Source: Acinetobacter sp. | GTDB lineage: Bacteria > Pseudomonadota > Gammaproteobacteria > Pseudomonadales > Moraxellaceae | DNA: 8,881 bases | Direction: 5' to 3' | NCBI GenBank assembly: GCA_030152275.1 | Contig: JASLHF010000043.1 | Span: 1 to 8,881, forward strand | Notes under the pieces: model-generated | Seen by the model: the letters and a program-made list of their open reading frames with translations, nothing else | Databases searched by the model: none | What the model was told of the DNA's origin: nothing | Made by a program: the position numbers and the translations under genes | Shown here: positions 6,298 to 8,881 of the stretch, in pieces | Position numbering within the stretch: the first letter of the stretch is position 1 | How the letters are laid out: each line of letters begins with the position of its first letter

Positions 6298-7520
6298 GGC
6301 AAAAAAGTTCCTAAAATTAAACTGATATTACTGCCGCCAAAGGCAAAAGAGTTGCTCATGACATAGCTGAGCGGCTGCTGCAGCCGGCTGTCCTGCACAT
6401 AAGACTGATCAGCCAGCGCAGGATCAATGGCGCCGGCATGGTGCAGCGGCAGCCAACTCTGATCTAACAGCGTCTGCTGGCAGATGAACGCCTCTATAGC
6501 GCCGGCTGCCCCTAAACAGTGGCCGGTTTTATGCTTGGTGCTGCTGAGCGCTACGGCACGGCTGCCAAATACGCTGCGTACGGCTTTTATTTCCATAGCA
6601 TCATTTTGCGGTGTTGCCGTACCGTGCAGATTCAAATAGCCAATATCAGCCGCTTTTAACCCTGCAGCATCCAGCGCTTTTTGCATCGCTTCGGCAGCGC
6701 CCTGTCCTTCTGGATGAGGCGCCGAAATATGCCATGCATCCATGGATTCACCGCTGGACAGCAGCATGACCGGCGCAGTATCTTTCGACAGCAGGAACAG
6801 TCCGGCCGCCTCGCCTATATTAATGCCGTCACGGCTCTCGCCGCAGGGCTGGCAAATGCTGTCAGATAAGCTTTCCAAACTGTCAAAACCGTTTAAAGTT
6901 AATCGGCACAGCGTATCAACACCGCCCACCAGCACTGCATCGGCCAGATCCGCATGCAGCAGGCGCTGACCCGCGGCCATAGCTTTAGCCGCTGACGAGC
7001 AGGCCGTGGAAATGGTATAGGCTGGGCCTTGCCAGCCAAGGTAAGCCTGCAGCGCTTTGGCTAAACAGCCCATTTCCTGCTTTTGATGCTGTACTTTAGC
7101 GGTTTCACCGCCTTGAAAATATGCAGATAAAGCCGGCTCATTATCGGCTATGCCAGACGTCGAAGTCCCTAAAACCACGGCAAGGCGTACGCGCTCAAAC
7201 TGCGCGGTATAGCGCAGCAGCGGCTGTTCTATCTGTTCCAGCACGGTCAAGGCCAAGCGCAAATTGCGCGAATCGGCTGCGCTTAAATGCGCCGGCACAT
7301 CACTGCGCAGACGATACGCGCATGCGCCTGTCCACACGGTTTTTCCAGCAATTAAATCCTGCTGTTCAGTCAATGTGTTGTCCGTGCGGCAAAGTGCAGA
7401 TTTCAGTTCTGCCGGCGTCTGGCCAAGTGCAGACAGCGCCGCGCTGAACTGAATACCGGCAGGACGTATTGAAATTCCCGCTTCAGTTCGGGCTTGCGCT
7501 TCAGTCTTGGCTTGCGTCAT
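6294..7520 (-). CDS. Divergent beta-ketoacyl-ACP synthase (ApeO-like)
   Basis: This is a second condensing enzyme, 408 residues, clearly more divergent than the FabF-type one downstream. The active-site landmarks are present: Cys174 in STACSSAAKA, His299 in NLHGTATPQND, Lys329 and His334 in STKHKTGHCLGAAG, and the C-terminal NSFAFGGSNIS. The N-terminus departs from the family: the usual VVITGxG strand is replaced by a polar leader followed by IQFSAALSALGQTPAEL. In APE systems ApeO is a ketosynthase that works as a heterodimer with the chain-length factor ApeC; the complete Cys-His-His set here fits the catalytic half. The start chosen is ATG 7520, with GGAGAAGG just upstream; in-frame ATGs at 7535 and 7532 have poorer sites. 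The gene begins 20 bases inside the lipoprotein gene and ends overlapping the dehydratase start, so it is tightly coupled. The ApeO assignment comes from gene order. Confidence 0.92.
   Translation of the reverse strand: MTQAKTEAQARTEAGISIRPAGIQFSAALSALGQTPAELKSALCRTDNTLTEQQDLIAGKTVWTGACAYRLRSDVPAHLSAADSRNLRLALTVLEQIEQPLLRYTAQFERVRLAVVLGTSTSGIADNEPALSAYFQGGETAKVQHQKQEMGCLAKALQAYLGWQGPAYTISTACSSAAKAMAAGQRLLHADLADAVLVGGVDTLCRLTLNGFDSLESLSDSICQPCGESRDGINIGEAAGLFLLSKDTAPVMLLSSGESMDAWHISAPHPEGQGAAEAMQKALDAAGLKAADIGYLNLHGTATPQNDAMEIKAVRSVFGSRAVALSSTKHKTGHCLGAAGAIEAFICQQTLLDQSWLPLHHAGAIDPALADQSYVQDSRLQQPLSYVMSNSFAFGGSNISLILGTFLP
7482..7517 (-). repeat. Tandem 18-base imperfect repeat at the ketosynthase N-terminus
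   Basis: Two adjacent 18-base units (7500-7517 and 7482-7499) match at 14 of 18 positions and share GCAAGCC and ACTGAA. They encode TQAKTE and AQARTE at residues 2-13 of the divergent ketosynthase. The first unit also contains, in another frame, the last codons and TGA stop of the lipoprotein gene. Confidence 0.75.
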
Positions 7521-8073
7521 CACCTTCTCCATCATTTTCCAGCGTGTCGCTGACTGCGCTAATCACCATCTGGTACGGCACCTGTACGTTGTCCAGCTGC
7601 ACTGCGCCCTCCAGCGCCTGAATTTTCAGCACGGGCTGCTGCTGTATATAAATTGTCTGCACGCCATGCTGTTCGCTGCTGCTGACTTGCATCCCTTGCA
7701 ACGCTGCAAAACCCGGATATGTCGCATACAAAATATCACGCGCCACAAAATCGAAAGGCAGCAGTTTCATCTGTTCAATACGCTGTTCTACGATGACCTG
7801 CCGGCCGTCAAATTTAAGTTTAAACAGCTGCTGGCCGGTCAGGCTGAGCGCCAGCATTTCCACATCCTGTCCGCGCTGCTGCTGATACAGCAAAAAGCTG
7901 AAACTGTGCGATTTCCACTGCACTTCTATCTGGTCTTGGCGCTGATAATCCTGCGCCGCCCATGAAGCAGCAGCCAGCCCCTGCGCCTTCGGCATCAGGC
8001 TCTGACAGGCGCTGCACAGCACAGCGCTGGCCAGCAGCGCGCTAATCAATGGCAGGCGAAAATTAAGTTTCAT
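7501..8073 (-). CDS. DUF3261-type lipoprotein of the aryl polyene cluster
   Basis: The product of 190 residues starts with a lipoprotein signal: basic KLNFR, a hydrophobic stretch, then LCSAC with Cys23 as the likely lipidated residue. It should be anchored in a membrane; Gln at +2 gives no inner-membrane retention signal, so outer membrane is the better guess. The mature part is rich in beta-type alternation and glutamine, with LFKLKFDGRQVIVEQ (about 84-98) and LLPFDFVARDILYATYP (104-120), which I recognise as resembling the DUF3261 family placed just before the ketosynthase in APE clusters. That family is thought to help move or anchor the finished aryl polyene lipid, in the manner of LolB-like carriers; this is inference. 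The tail is strongly acidic (DTLENDGEGDDASQD). The start overlaps the oxidoreductase stop by 11 bases and the end overlaps the ketosynthase start by 20. No enzyme motif was seen. Confidence 0.85.
   Translation of the reverse strand: MKLNFRLPLISALLASAVLCSACQSLMPKAQGLAAASWAAQDYQRQDQIEVQWKSHSFSFLLYQQQRGQDVEMLALSLTGQQLFKLKFDGRQVIVEQRIEQMKLLPFDFVARDILYATYPGFAALQGMQVSSSEQHGVQTIYIQQQPVLKIQALEGAVQLDNVQVPYQMVISAVSDTLENDGEGDDASQD
7523..7530 (-). promoter_or_regulatory. Ribosome binding site deciding the ApeO-like start
   Basis: On the minus strand GGAGAAGG (7530 down to 7523) lies just before ATG 7520, with 6 bases from GGAG to the start. The two upstream in-frame ATGs at 7535 and 7532 lack such a site and partly form it, so 7520 is the better start. 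Confidence 0.7.
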
Positions 8074-8881
8074 GCGTCATGGCTTCCTGCTGCTGCGCTT
8101 CACGGCAATATTCCGCCAGCGTGCTTAAACGCTGCTTGGCATTGCGGTGAATCGGGTTTGTTTCATCCCACGCATAGCCGGCCAGCAGGGAGGCGATCAT
8201 GCGTCGGATTTTATCGTCCTGTTTTTTAGAAAATACGACATCTTGAAATTCGCCTGAATACCACGCTTCTACATAGGCGCGGAAGACTTGGATGCCTTTG
8301 CGCAGCGGTTTTTCATACTGCGCCATCCAGTCTACCTGCTGACCCTGCAGAACCTGATCAACCAAAGGAACAGCCAAACTGGATGATTTCAGCGCAATGG
8401 TCACGCCTGATGAAAAGACTGGGTCCAGAAACTCGCCGGCATTGCCCAGCAGTGCATAATTACGGGCAGCCAAATGCTTCACATCGGCTGAATAGCCCAC
8501 CAGCGTGCGTACCGGTGTATCATGCTTGGCATTGCGCAGCACACGCGACAGGCTTGGGTCATCCGCCAAAATGCGCTTCTGCAGCGCTTCTAAATCATAA
8601 TCTGAGCTGCCGTCATAGCCATAGCGCTCAAAAAAATCCTGTTCGGCAACAATGCCGAAAGATGAACGCCCATCGGCAAATGGAATCAGCCAGTACCATG
8701 CGCGATGGTCTTTTTCATGTACTGTAATCAGGATTTTTTCCCGGTCAAAGTCAGGATCATCTAAAATTCCGTCTTCAATATGCGTAAATACCGCACGGCG
8801 CACCGGAAAATCTGACGGGCTTTCCAAATCTAAAAATTTTGGCAGTATCCGGCCAAAACCGCTGGCATCCAGCAGGAATTT
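8063..8881 (-). CDS. FAD-dependent oxidoreductase, flavin halogenase-like (5' end missing)
   Basis: The frame is open to the end of the window, so the N-terminus with the first FAD-binding GxGxxG lies beyond 8881; the last 272 residues are visible. They start with FLLDASGFGRILPKFL, matching the DASGxGRxLP strand of flavoprotein monooxygenases and halogenases. WYWLIPF follows at about 62-68, then GNAGEFLDPVFSSGVTIALKSS (146-167), the C-terminal FAD motif of geranylgeranyl-reductase and tryptophan-halogenase relatives. An apparent TTG start at 8827 is not used, because the conserved DASG strand lies upstream of it. The gene overlaps the lipoprotein gene by 11 bases. Oxidoreductases of this kind occupy the same place in many APE clusters, where the reaction is not settled; options include oxidation of the aryl head, desaturation or halogenation. 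FAD dependence is well supported, the chemistry is not. Confidence 0.9.
   Translation of the reverse strand, partial: KFLLDASGFGRILPKFLDLESPSDFPVRRAVFTHIEDGILDDPDFDREKILITVHEKDHRAWYWLIPFADGRSSFGIVAEQDFFERYGYDGSSDYDLEALQKRILADDPSLSRVLRNAKHDTPVRTLVGYSADVKHLAARNYALLGNAGEFLDPVFSSGVTIALKSSSLAVPLVDQVLQGQQVDWMAQYEKPLRKGIQVFRAYVEAWYSGEFQDVVFSKKQDDKIRRMIASLLAGYAWDETNPIHRNAKQRLSTLAEYCREAQQQEAMTHET

Noticed and set aside
7507..7965. 152-codon open frame on the plus strand opposite the lipoprotein gene
   Set aside because: It is antisense to a gene with a clear lipoprotein signal and overlapping neighbours. Its translation is rich in His, Leu and Cys with no recognisable domain, typical of a shadow frame.
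7620..7990. CTG/CAG-rich stretches as a possible triplet repeat
   Set aside because: The runs are short, interrupted and in frame with Gln and Leu codons of the lipoprotein; they reflect composition, not a true repeat array.
1..8881. Mobile element, CRISPR array, tRNA or phage genes
   Set aside because: No terminal repeats, transposase, spaced direct repeats or cloverleaf-like segments were seen; nearly all of the window is accounted for by the listed genes.

Overview
The window looks like chromosomal DNA of a gammaproteobacterium, most probably Acinetobacter or a close Moraxellaceae relative. This rests on the character of the SecD/SecF proteins and on remembered gene neighbourhoods, not on a search. 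It holds the end of a housekeeping operon facing the end of a specialised-metabolism operon.

Positions 1-2513 (+ strand) carry the last four fifths or so of secD and a complete secF. Together they encode the SecDF membrane complex, which assists Sec-dependent protein export. A strong symmetrical terminator at 2531-2560 closes this unit and also serves the convergent genes on the other strand.

Positions 2581-8881 are all on the minus strand. Read in the direction of transcription (high to low coordinates), they encode: a 5'-truncated FAD-dependent, halogenase-like oxidoreductase; a DUF3261-type lipoprotein; a divergent ketosynthase; a hotdog-fold dehydratase; a FabG-type ketoreductase; a FabF-type ketosynthase; a small secreted two-cysteine protein; and, after a 229-base gap with a hairpin, an Sfp-type phosphopantetheinyl transferase. 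The order oxidoreductase, DUF3261, KS, DH, KR, KS matches the distal part of aryl polyene (APE) pigment clusters (apeO-P-Q-R). From the oxidoreductase to the second ketosynthase every junction is an overlap (11, 20, 4, 4 and 1 bases), and the small secreted gene follows after 16 bases. One polycistronic, translationally coupled transcript is therefore likely.

Functional reading (inference from families): the two ketosynthases, the ketoreductase and the dehydratase run cycles of condensation, reduction and dehydration without enoyl reduction. This builds a conjugated polyene on an acyl carrier protein. The transferase would add the phosphopantetheine arm to the carrier proteins, and the lipoprotein probably helps deliver the product to the outer membrane. 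The carrier proteins, chain-length-factor partner, aryl-starter ligase and MMPL exporter expected of such a system are not in the window and should lie beyond 8881.

No tRNA, rRNA, CRISPR array, insertion sequence or integrase was seen. The only gene-free stretch of any size is 3238-3466 (229 bases). It holds one good hairpin and no promoter I can support.
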